Assembly: GCF_042650565.1 (NCBI RefSeq)
Contig: NZ_JBHSBH010000015.1
Span: 1 to 64,000, forward strand
Reading direction: 5' to 3'
Length of the DNA stretch: 64,000 nt
Source of the DNA: Nocardiopsis_B sediminis
GTDB taxonomy: Bacteria; Actinomycetota; Actinomycetes; Streptosporangiales; Streptosporangiaceae
Below, in pieces: positions 50,301-56,758 of this stretch. The notes under the pieces were generated by a model. The model had not been told where the DNA came from, searched no databases, and saw nothing but the letters and a program-made list of their open reading frames with translations. Positions within the stretch are counted from its first letter, which is position 1; every line of letters begins with the position of its first letter. A program made the position numbers and the translations under genes.

Positions 50301-50348
50301 ACGCGGCGGGCCCGGGCGGTGATGGAAAGGGTGTTTTATGATGACTGA
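47313..50348 (+). CDS. glnE: Bifunctional glutamine synthetase adenylyltransferase/deadenylase
   Basis: A 1011-residue enzyme with two nucleotidyltransferase halves. The N-terminal half (deadenylylation) carries GMGKCGGRELNYVSDVDVVF; the C-terminal half (adenylylation) carries AMGRFGGGELTYASDADVMF. Each is followed by a helical GlnD-like domain (KLGRGGLRDIEFSVQLLQL; KLGRGGLSDVEWVAQLLQLR). It controls GlnA activity by AMP transfer to a Tyr. The 3 kb gene lies between glnA1 and glnA2, as in M. tuberculosis. GTG 47313 is supported by the -10 element. A CRISPR array begins 109 bp after the stop. Confidence 0.95.
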   Translation: MGTQDGFTVTPGALARRGFGDGARAVRLVEDAGLDPHSHGAIIQDLSGAADPDQALLGLVRLLECCDDPKELLDALCDDPDLRVRLTRVLGASAALTDHLVRHPGDWRELRGADAARVPGPDEVRAGLLHTVGADPNAGAPIADTDGGDPEGPAHALRVAYHRRVLRLAGRDLTGASDLETTSAELADLAAATLDAALAIARAESPDEAALCRIAVIGMGKCGGRELNYVSDVDVVFIAEPADGVEDEPAAMRAATRLAAAMMRIPSETDREGTLWQVDAALRPEGKNGPLVRNLAGHIAYYRRWAKTWEFQALLKARPIAGDTALGAAYVESITPLVWEAAGRKNFVDDVQAMRRRVIAHIPPAEKDREIKLGRGGLRDIEFSVQLLQLVHGRTDPALRSGNTLIALDALSKGGYVGREDASGLADAYRFLRRVEHLLQLHRLRRTHLLPDPASPDGPDQLRRLGRALGYAANPVTELTASWRQVAGEVRRLHEKLFYRPLLHAVARLPGSEARLTLEQAGDRLEALGFVDPTGALRHLETLTSGVTRRAAIQRTLLPVMLEWFSDAPDPDAGLLGFRNVSDQLGATPWYLRLLRDDVRVAERMAWLLGTSRYVTELLLRAPEAVAILADDADLVRRPASALTAEAASALRRHDTAENGVGAVRALRRRELLRTAAADLLEVAGVDEVGGALTTISAVTIEAALQAARTIVSGQGGEQRTRLAVIAMGRFGGGELTYASDADVMFVHDPLPGADVEQATREANALVRELRRLLEIPAAEPPLHVDADLRPEGKSGPLVRTLDSYAAYYRRWSSTWESQALLRAEPIAGDRELGERFVELIDPLRYPAGGVGEDAVREIRRLKARMEAERLPRGADPTLHTKLGRGGLSDVEWVAQLLQLRHAHRIEGLRTRSTLRALDVAVAHDLLDSEDGGTLEVAWRLAARVRGAIMLVRGRAGDSIPTGLRDLSAIAGALGYRSEDDGEGASGQLLQDYRQATRRARAVMERVFYDD

Positions 50349-50456
50349 TCGGGGCTGGCGACACGTGGTTGCAGGGCCCGATACACCGGTACGTTCGTGT
50401 GCGAAGAACTGAATCAACTCGCCGCGAGGCCCACGCAAGACCCCAGGTCGCGAAGC
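50349..50456 (+). other. Candidate CRISPR leader
   Basis: The 108 bp between glnE and the first repeat. Slightly AT-richer than the surroundings (GAAGAACTGAATCAACTC near 50403). Assigned as leader because the opposite end of the array carries the degenerate repeat. Confidence 0.4.
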
Positions 50457-50667
50457 CTGCGCCCCGCGCATGCGGGGATGGACCTGGTTCCGGGACCTCA
50501 TCCAGCAGGGACAGCGGCTGCGCCCCGCGCATGCGGGGATGGACCGGCCGCGTGGTGCTCCGCGATGATCGCCCGGCCCTGCGCCCCGCGCATGCGGGGA
50601 TGGACCCTCCACGAGCCCGACCCCGGCCACCGAGGCCACCTGCGCCCCGCGCACGCGGGGAAGTGGT
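50457..50667 (+). CRISPR. Type I-E-like CRISPR array: four repeats, three spacers
   Basis: Three identical 28-bp repeats (50457-50484, 50518-50545, 50579-50606) starting CTGCGCCCCGCGCATGCGGG and ending GATGGACC, plus a degenerate terminal copy (50640-50667) whose last 7 bases diverge. Spacers are all exactly 33 bp (50485-50517, 50546-50578, 50607-50639). The repeat has the palindromic CCCCGCGC...GCGGGG core and GGGGATxxACC end of type I-E, so crRNA is read on the + strand. No cas gene occurs in this window. Confidence 0.92.
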
Positions 50668-50693
50668 CCCCCGCGGAAAGCCCTTCAGGCCGC

Positions 50694-52031
50694 CTACCGG
50701 CCCTTGGGCGTTCGCCGCCCCCGCGGGGCGCGACCCGCCATCGTTACAACCAACGCACCCACGGCAAGCGCTCCCCCCAGCCACATCACCGATGGTGGGC
50801 CCGCGGCGTCCACGACCCGGCCGCCGATTAAGGCCCCGATGGCGATAGAACCGTTGAAGACCCCCACGAACAGTGCCGACGCAGCCTCTCTGGCCTCGGG
50901 GGCCGATGACATGAGCCAGGTTTGGGCGCCCACCGACACCCCTCCGTAGGCGGCGCCCCACACCACTAGGAGGCCCGCTGCGGCCGCCGCCGTGCCGCCG
51001 ATGACCGGGATCAGCAGGACTGATGCGGCGATCAGCGCGCTGGTGACCGCAAGGGTGGCCCGCGGGGCGGCGGGGGCCGTGGTCCCGGCTGCGAAGTTTC
51101 CGGCGATGCCCGCTATCCCGTAGCAGAGGAGCAGGGTGCCGACCTGCGTCGCGTCCGCGCCGGCAGTGTCCTCCAGGACGGGGCGGATGTAGGTGTAGGC
51201 CGCGAAGTGCCCGGCCACCAGGAGTGCCACGAGCGTCAGCCCCGTGGTGATCCGCGGGTTGCGGAACAGGCCGGCCACTCCCCCGGCGCGGGTTCCCCGC
51301 TCCGCGGGCAGCCGGGGCAGCAGCACGGCCATCGCGACCGCGACCAGCAGCGCCACCGCCCCCGTTACGGCGAACGCGGACCGCCAGCCGCCCAAGTCGC
51401 CGATGTAGGTGCCGGCGGGCACCCCCAGCACCGATGCGATCGCGATGCCGCTGAAGATCAGCGACGTGGCGGTGCCGACGGACCGTTCCGGCACCAACCG
51501 GACGGCGAGCCCCGCCGCCAAGGACCACACGCCGCCCATTGCGAGGCCGACGAGGACCCGCGCCACGACCATGACGGCGAAGTGCGGCGCCCACGCCGAC
51601 ACCAGGTTCGCGATCGCGAGCACGGCCATGAGCAGGCACAGCAGCAGGCGGCGGTCGAAATGCCCGGCAACAAGGGGCACCAGCGGGGCGGACAGCGCGG
51701 CGACCAGGCCGGTGATCGTGAGCGTCAGCCCGGCGGCCCCCTCGCTGACGCGCAGGGAGCCCGCCATGGGGGTGAGCAGGCCCACGGGGAGCATCTCGGC
51801 GGTCACGACCGTGAAGGTCGCGGCCGCCACGACCGCGACGGCGGCCCACTGCCGCGCCGGCCGCTGACGCGGCGCCGACGGCGGCGCCTCGGTGTCCGCG
51901 GTGGGCGTGAGGGGCGGCGACCCGGTGTCCGCGGTGGGAGTGGACGTGGGAGAAGGGGTGGGATCGGATGTGTTCTGCACGACCTCCAGCCAACCGGCGC
52001 CGCTGACCGGGAACAACGGCGAAGTTCTCAT
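50694..52031 (-). CDS. MFS transporter (DHA1-like efflux)
   Basis: A 445-residue, 12-helix transporter. The first loop contains the MFS motif A variant LVAGHFDRRLLLCLLMAV, with RVLVGLAMGGVWSLAAGLA (motif B) and GVPAGTYIGDLGGWRSAF (motif C-like, antiporter). The N-terminal 60 residues are a Pro/Thr-rich disordered stretch with a duplicated TPTADT. Likely drug or metabolite efflux. ATG 52031 is used, but it overlaps the putative LysR operator, so GTG 51980 may be the real start. It ends 27 bp from the CRISPR array. Confidence 0.88.
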   Translation of the reverse strand: MRTSPLFPVSGAGWLEVVQNTSDPTPSPTSTPTADTGSPPLTPTADTEAPPSAPRQRPARQWAAVAVVAAATFTVVTAEMLPVGLLTPMAGSLRVSEGAAGLTLTITGLVAALSAPLVPLVAGHFDRRLLLCLLMAVLAIANLVSAWAPHFAVMVVARVLVGLAMGGVWSLAAGLAVRLVPERSVGTATSLIFSGIAIASVLGVPAGTYIGDLGGWRSAFAVTGAVALLVAVAMAVLLPRLPAERGTRAGGVAGLFRNPRITTGLTLVALLVAGHFAAYTYIRPVLEDTAGADATQVGTLLLCYGIAGIAGNFAAGTTAPAAPRATLAVTSALIAASVLLIPVIGGTAAAAAGLLVVWGAAYGGVSVGAQTWLMSSAPEAREAASALFVGVFNGSIAIGALIGGRVVDAAGPPSVMWLGGALAVGALVVTMAGRAPRGRRTPKGR

Positions 52032-52054
52032 CCTTCGATGAGGTGGGCTCATCG
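52027..52054. promoter_or_regulatory. Candidate LysR-type operator between MFS and lysR genes
   Basis: CTCATC (52027), GATGAG (52037) and CTCATC (52048) are regularly spaced; the last two form CGATGAG-GTGGG-CTCATCG (52036-52054). The site sits in the 72-bp divergent gap and overlaps the annotated MFS ATG. It is consistent with binding by the adjacent LysR regulator. Confidence 0.5.
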
Positions 52055-52103
52055 ATCGCCGCGGGGAACACGGCGAACGCGGCGGACACGAATGGGGAGG
52101 GAC

Positions 52104-52994
52104 ATGGGTGGCCTGGAGGTCAGGGAGCTGGAGTGCTTCCTCGTTCTCGCCGACGAACTGCACTTCGGGCGGGCGGCCGACCGCCTGTACGTGTCGCAGA
52201 GCCGCGTCAGCCAGCTCCTGCGCGCGCTCGAACGGCGCGTCGGCGCCCGTCTCGTGGAGCGTACGAGCCGCCGTGTCCGGCTGACCCCGCTCGGGGAGGC
52301 GTTCCTCCGCGACCTGCGCCCCGCCTATGACGGCCTGGCGGCGACGGTGGAGCGGGCGCGCATGGCCGCCTTGGGCGTGCACGGCCGGCTCCGGGTCGGC
52401 TTCCAGGGGGCCGTGCACGAGGGCGTCCTGAGCGCGATCACCGATCTTCAGGAAGGCTCCGGGGAGGGTATCCGGATCGACATCGTCGAGATCCCGCTCT
52501 GCGACCCGTTCGGCGCGCTGCGCAGGGGCGAGGTCGACGCGGCCGGGGTGCTGCTTCCCGTGGAGGAGCCCGGACTCGTGCTGGGCCCGGTGTTCTCGCG
52601 GCGCCCGCAGACCCTGGCGGTGGCGGCCTGCCACCCCTTCGCGGAGCGGGCCTCCGTGACGGCCGAGGAGCTGGCCGGTACGCCTCTGGTGTCCGTCGGC
52701 GAGCCCGCACCCGCCTACTGGAGCCGCGCCCACGCACCCGGGCGGACTCCGGGCGGGCGCCCGATCCCGCCCGGCGTGGCCGTGCGCACCCTTCAGGAGG
52801 GCTTGACGGCGATCGCATCGGGGCGGGGCGCCATGCTGCTGTGCTTGCCGACGGCGGAGTACAACCGCCGCGGCGACATCGCGTTCGTGCCTGTGACCGG
52901 TATGCCCGATTCCTCGCTGGGCCTGGTGTGGCGGCAGGGGCACGAGACGCCCGCCATCCGCTCGCTGGCGGAGGCGCTCGCCCTGACCGCGTGA
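52104..52994 (+). CDS. LysR family transcriptional regulator
   Basis: A 296-residue regulator. The N-terminal winged HTH is LECFLVLADELHFGRAADRL and YVSQSRVSQLLRALERRVGA, followed by the effector-binding domain (about 90-296) with LRVGFQGAVHEGV and IPLCDPFGALRRGEVDAAGV. ATG 52104 follows GGGGAGGGAC. It is divergent from the MFS gene and likely regulates it in response to a transported ligand (inference from arrangement). Confidence 0.92.
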   Translation: MGGLEVRELECFLVLADELHFGRAADRLYVSQSRVSQLLRALERRVGARLVERTSRRVRLTPLGEAFLRDLRPAYDGLAATVERARMAALGVHGRLRVGFQGAVHEGVLSAITDLQEGSGEGIRIDIVEIPLCDPFGALRRGEVDAAGVLLPVEEPGLVLGPVFSRRPQTLAVAACHPFAERASVTAEELAGTPLVSVGEPAPAYWSRAHAPGRTPGGRPIPPGVAVRTLQEGLTAIASGRGAMLLCLPTAEYNRRGDIAFVPVTGMPDSSLGLVWRQGHETPAIRSLAEALALTA

Positions 52995-53102
52995 TCCGCC
53001 GGGGGCTCGGGCGTCAGGGCGTCGGATCCCGTTCACCCCGGATGGCAGTGGGACGGCGGGTGTCCGGGGAGGGGGTGGACACCCGCCGTCGTAGAGGCTG
53101 GC

Positions 53103-54623
53103 TCAGGAGCCGGGGGCGTTCACGTGCAGGGCGACGGCTCCCTCGGGCGGGACCTGCACGGTGAGCGATCCGCCCGACACCGTGTAGCGGTTCGGGGAGT
53201 CGCAGGCGCCGCCGGTGAAGGTGCCGTTGGCGACGTCGCAGTACTCGCCGTCGGGCAGGGCGGTGTCCACGGTGGCGCTCCACTCGCTGTCGGTGGCGTT
53301 GAACGCCGCGAACCCGGCGGTGCCGCGGTCGAAGGCGATGCGGGCGTTTCCGTCGCCGTCCTTCCAGTCGACGCCGGTCCCGTCGGTGGCGTTGGCGAAA
53401 GTCGCCATGCCGTTGAGGGCGCGGTGCTCGCAGACCCAGCCGTCCTGGCCGCACACGGTCGCCCGGGTGGTGCCGTCGGACTCGCTGGGCGGCCCGGTGT
53501 CGTTGCTGCCGGTCCAGTCGTAGCTGGACATGACCTGGGCGGTGCCGTAGTCGTAGGCCAGCATGAACGCCTGGGCGAGGTCGTAGCGGTCGCGGTCGGT
53601 GCGGTGGGTGAGGGTGGGGTCGCTGCGCTGGGTGTCGTGGTTGACGACGAAGGCGATGGCGTCGTCGCCGTTGATCAGCCCGTCGCCGATGGTGCGCAGC
53701 CCCTGGAGGTTCGCTTCGGCGAACCGGGCGCTGACCCTGCGGTGGTACTCGAACTCGGTGACGTCGCCGGCGCCGGTGTACTCCCCCGCGCCGATGGTGC
53801 CGTCGCCGATGACCTCCTGGAAGATGTAGGGCGGCTGGTCCCAACCGGGCACGGTGGTGCGCAGCCGGGAGTTGACCGCCTCGACGTCGGCGAGCGGCAT
53901 GTGCTTCGCGGCGTCGTAGCGGAACCCGGCCACACCCATGTCGATCAGCCCGTTGAGGTACTGGGCGAGGCGGTCGCGGACGTAGTCGTTGCCGGTCGCC
54001 AGGTCGGACAGGCCGACCAGCTCGCAGTTCTGCACCTCCCACCGGTCGTTCCAGTTGGAGATGTCGCGGCCGCAGGCGTTGAAGTCCTGCCTGCTGTAGC
54101 CGTGGGTGCCGTCGCCGTAGAGGTCGGGGTACTCGTACTTGCCGTACTCGGTGCCGTCGCTGCCGGGGCCGGCGCCGACGGACCCGGAGCCGGACATGTG
54201 GTTGAGGATGGCGTCGACGTAGATCTTGACGCCGGAGTCGCGGCAGCGGTCGACCATGTCCTGGAAGTCGGCCGCGGTGCCTCGGCGGGTGTTGTCGATC
54301 TTGTAGGAGACCGGCTGGTAATCCTGCCACCAGGGGAAGCCCTGGGCGGAGAGGACCACGTGCTCTTGGGGCGGGGAGACCTGGACGGCGCCGAAGCCGT
54401 TGGGGCCGAGGAAGTCCTCGCACTCCTGGGCGACGGACTCCCACCGCCACTGGAACAGGTGGACGATCGCGTTGCCGTTCGCCTCGGCCGCGGCGGGGGC
54501 GTCGTCGGCGGGCACGGGTGCAGCCGGGGCGCTCTGCGCCGGTGCGGGGGCTGTGAGGGCGAACAGGGCGCCGGCCGCCATGGCGAGTGCGGCGGTTGCG
54601 GGGGCGAGCCTTCGTATCTTCAT
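53103..54623 (-). CDS. Secreted alpha-amylase (GH13)
   Basis: A 506-residue exported enzyme: signal peptide MKIRRLAPATAALAMAAGAL to about APAPAQSA, then a GH13 barrel. The four conserved regions are visible: VDAILNHM, GFRYDAAKHM (nucleophile Asp), IFQEVIGDG (acid/base Glu) and FVVNHDTQR. A C-terminal beta domain follows, with no starch-binding CBM20 module. It hydrolyses alpha-1,4-glucans outside the cell. ATG 54623 has AGGAGG 4 nt upstream; an adjacent GTG at 54626 is too close to the SD. A promoter and palindromic operators lie upstream. Confidence 0.95.
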   Translation of the reverse strand: MKIRRLAPATAALAMAAGALFALTAPAPAQSAPAAPVPADDAPAAAEANGNAIVHLFQWRWESVAQECEDFLGPNGFGAVQVSPPQEHVVLSAQGFPWWQDYQPVSYKIDNTRRGTAADFQDMVDRCRDSGVKIYVDAILNHMSGSGSVGAGPGSDGTEYGKYEYPDLYGDGTHGYSRQDFNACGRDISNWNDRWEVQNCELVGLSDLATGNDYVRDRLAQYLNGLIDMGVAGFRYDAAKHMPLADVEAVNSRLRTTVPGWDQPPYIFQEVIGDGTIGAGEYTGAGDVTEFEYHRRVSARFAEANLQGLRTIGDGLINGDDAIAFVVNHDTQRSDPTLTHRTDRDRYDLAQAFMLAYDYGTAQVMSSYDWTGSNDTGPPSESDGTTRATVCGQDGWVCEHRALNGMATFANATDGTGVDWKDGDGNARIAFDRGTAGFAAFNATDSEWSATVDTALPDGEYCDVANGTFTGGACDSPNRYTVSGGSLTVQVPPEGAVALHVNAPGS

Positions 54624-54721
54624 CACGCCTCCTGGGCGGATGTGTCTGACGGGGGTTGGGGGGTCGGGGACAGGGGATGTGTTGTGCTTTCAAATCCTGC
54701 AAGAAATTTCGCGCCGTGATG

Positions 54722-54750
54722 AAGATAACAAGCGAGCGCCGAGTTGTGAA
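54722..54750 (-). promoter_or_regulatory. Promoter of the alpha-amylase gene
   Basis: TTCACA (54745-54750), 17-bp spacer and TATCTT (54722-54727) on the minus strand, giving a leader near 90 nt. Just downstream of the expected start lies CTTGCAG (54697-54703, minus strand), resembling sugar-repressor motifs reported at Streptomyces amylase promoters (from memory). Confidence 0.6.
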
Positions 54751-54936
54751 TACACGATTTCCCTGGAACGACGGCGGTGTTGCACATCCGGACACCGACC
54801 ATTCGACCTGCACGAACGAGCGGTCGACCACCATGAGCGATCGGCTTGCCACGTTTCGTGGGGACGGGATCCGTGCCCGACCAGCGCCGATGACGGACCG
54901 GACTACGCCTGGACAACGGAACAGGTGTGCAAATTA

Positions 54937-54952
54937 CCGCAAGTGCTTGCGG
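54937..54952. promoter_or_regulatory. Perfect palindrome, candidate LacI/MalR-family operator
   Basis: CCGCAAG-TG-CTTGCGG, a perfect 7-2-7 inverted repeat, about 190 bp upstream of the amylase promoter and 40 bp past the neighbouring terminator. The CTTGCGG half is close to the CTTGCAG near the promoter. A MalR-like repressor is the best guess; no such gene is in the window. Confidence 0.5.
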
Positions 54953-54991
54953 ACCTTACGGGGGCCTCCCTCAGCGCCCCGCCTCCGCAGA

Positions 54992-55034
54992 CGCCGAGTG
55001 CCGGCCCACCTGTCGGGTGGGCCGGCACTCGGCG
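54992..55034 (-). terminator. Very strong hairpin terminator
   Basis: Perfect 19-bp stem (54992-55010 with 55016-55034), loop TGTCG, 24 bp past the stop of the minus-strand membrane protein gene. Confidence 0.9.
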
Positions 55035-55057
55035 GCACGGATGTGGTGGCGCCGCGA

Positions 55058-55393
55058 TCACCAGAAGACGGCGACGGCGATGTTGATGATGGTGAGCACG
55101 CCGGCGGCGACCGCGAGGCGGGTCGCGGGCTTGCGCAGGTTCAGGAAGGCGAGCACGGTGACGGCCAGGGCGACGACGAGCTTGACGCCGATCTTGACGT
55201 GGTCGACATCGCCGTCCCCCATTTCGGCCACCCCGACCAGCAGGAGGCCGGTGACCAGCTGTAGCAGCGAGCTGTGCAGCAGCACCTTGGGAGCCTTGGC
55301 GTTGCCGGTCATGACCTGCATCAGGAACCCGCTCAGGATTCCGGCCATACCCAGGAAGTGCAGGAAGACGAGGGCCGAGTTGAGGATCTCCAT
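55058..55393 (-). CDS. Small conserved four-helix membrane protein
   Basis: A 111-residue protein with four hydrophobic segments (LVFLHFLGMAGILSGFLMQV; LLQLVTGLLLVGVAEM; IGVKLVVALAVTVLAFLNL; LAVAAGVLTIINIAVAVFW). The pattern, with HLHFLGM-like start and VKIGVKL, matches a small actinobacterial membrane family of unknown function seen in Streptomyces. ATG 55393 lies 6 nt after TAGATT, a leaderless arrangement, and an inverted repeat overlaps the promoter. Confidence 0.8.
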   Translation of the reverse strand: MEILNSALVFLHFLGMAGILSGFLMQVMTGNAKAPKVLLHSSLLQLVTGLLLVGVAEMGDGDVDHVKIGVKLVVALAVTVLAFLNLRKPATRLAVAAGVLTIINIAVAVFW

Positions 55394-55399
55394 GGCCCA

Positions 55400-55419
55400 A
55401 ATCTACTACGCCGTGTAGT
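55400..55419 (-). promoter_or_regulatory. Leaderless promoter with palindromic operator
   Basis: On the minus strand TAGATT (55400-55405) ends 6 nt before ATG 55393. Immediately upstream and touching it is ACTAC-n5-GTAGT (55405-55419), a TetR-type operator shape. Binding would block RNA polymerase. Confidence 0.55.
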
Positions 55420-55510
55420 TTGTGCGCGCCGCCCCTCACGACGCGGAGCCGTAACGATCGGACGTCCGGTCTCCGGGCCTCTCCGATGCCCCCTCTCCGG
55501 TGCCCCCGGT

Positions 55511-56299
55511 TCAGCGCGGGCCGGGCTTGAGCACCACGAACTCCGCGCCCGAAGGGTCGGTGCCGACCGCCAGCCGCCCCACGCCCTCCACGTCCTCGGG
55601 GCCCATCTGCACGTTGCCGCCCGACGACGTGATCCGGGCGACCGTGGCATCGGTGTCGGCGACGTCGAACACGGGGTGCCAGTAGGGCCCCTCCGGCAGG
55701 TACTCATCGGGCAGCTGCACGAACCCGCCCTGCATGAGGTCCTCGCCCTGCCCCGACGGCGTGATCAGCGTGTAGGTCCCCTCTTGGCCGCCCGGCATGG
55801 GGACGTCGCTGGTCTGCCAGCCGAAGAGGGCCCCGTAGAACGCTTTGGCCCCCGCCACGTCGCTGGTGCACAGCTCGGTCCAGCTCAGGGCCCCCGGCTG
55901 CGAGACCGCGTCCAGCCCGCGGATCCGGCCGGGCTGCCAGATGGCGAAGTCGGCCCCCTGCGGGTCGCTGAGCTGGGCGAGCCGCCCCTCCTCGCCGACC
56001 TCCATGGGCTCGGCGCGCACCTTTCCGCCCGACCGCTCCGCCGAGCGGACCGTGGAATCGGCGTCGGAGGTGCTGAAGTAGAGCGTCCACGCCGACCGCG
56101 CCCCCTCCTCGGTGAGGGGGCCGACCGCGGCGACGGTGCGCCCGCCCACCTGGAAGAAGCCGTAGCCGCCCATGTCGGGTCCGGCGGACTTGTGTTCCCA
56201 GTCGAACACCGCCCCGTAGAAGGCCGCGGCGGCGTCGACATCGGGCGCTCCGAGGTCGAGCCAGCATGGGGAACCGAAGACGAAGTCGGTCGTAAGCAT
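55511..56299 (-). CDS. VOC family protein with two glyoxalase-like domains
   Basis: A 262-residue protein made of two tandem betaalphabetabetabeta modules. The first starts PCWLDLGAPDVDAAAAFYGA and the second LSWTELCTSDVAGAKAFYGA; each ends with an ADFAIWQPG or AEFVVLKPG strand. Metal-ligand His/Glu are only partly present, so activity is uncertain; relatives include antibiotic-binding and 27-kDa antigen-like proteins. ATG 56299 has GGGAG at 7 nt, better than ATG 56305. Confidence 0.88.
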   Translation of the reverse strand: MLTTDFVFGSPCWLDLGAPDVDAAAAFYGAVFDWEHKSAGPDMGGYGFFQVGGRTVAAVGPLTEEGARSAWTLYFSTSDADSTVRSAERSGGKVRAEPMEVGEEGRLAQLSDPQGADFAIWQPGRIRGLDAVSQPGALSWTELCTSDVAGAKAFYGALFGWQTSDVPMPGGQEGTYTLITPSGQGEDLMQGGFVQLPDEYLPEGPYWHPVFDVADTDATVARITSSGGNVQMGPEDVEGVGRLAVGTDPSGAEFVVLKPGPR

Positions 56300-56574
56300 A
56301 CGCATTCTCCCTTGTCCGTCCCACACACCCTGTGACCAGCATCTGACACACCGCCGCGGCATTCGACAGATGGCCGCCCACCTGCGCCTCAAATCCCCGC
56401 AAAAGGCTGTGGCACCGGTGGACGGGCCCGCCCGCGGTGCCTTAGCCCCGCGCACTCCGCCCCGGCCGTCCGGGGGCGGGACTACGGCATTCGCCCGATG
56501 TGGGGGCGGGGGTCTTAGGCGGAGTCTCGGATCAGCGGCCGGGCCTCCGGCCGCCGGGAACGTGGGAGGACGAC

Positions 56575-56754
56575 ATGATGCACCCCGACATCCTGAGCGC
56601 GGTGGCGCGCGACCGGATCGCCGAGCAGGAGCGGCGGGCGGCCGCGGCACAGCGACGGGCGGAACGGGATCGCGCACCGGAGCGCTCCGGCCGCGAGGGC
56701 GCCGACGGCGACGCCGCTCCCGCCGTTCCGGCGGATCGGCGCGCGGCGGGCTGA
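56575..56754 (+). CDS. Small charged protein, conserved hypothetical
   Basis: A 59-residue protein, MMHPDILSAVARDRIAEQER then Ala/Arg-rich helix and an Ala/Gly/Asp tail. The M-H-P-x-I-L-x-A-V-A start recurs in small Streptomyces proteins of unknown function (from memory). ATG 56575 has GGGAGG upstream. It converges on nadE with only 4 bp between stops, so no terminator separates them. Confidence 0.65.
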   Translation: MMHPDILSAVARDRIAEQERRAAAAQRRAERDRAPERSGREGADGDAAPAVPADRRAAG

Positions 56755-56758
56755 CGGC

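Larger units (their letters stand above)
54624..55057. other. Amylase upstream region
   Basis: Markedly AT-rich for this window. It contains the promoter at 54722-54750, the CTTGCAG motif at 54697-54703 (minus strand), the palindrome at 54937-54952 and the terminator of the next gene (54992-55034). No credible ORF. Confidence 0.6.

Noticed and set aside
50369..50848. Frame of 159 codons reading through the CRISPR array
   Set aside because: Repeated peptide units come from the CRISPR repeats; not a gene.
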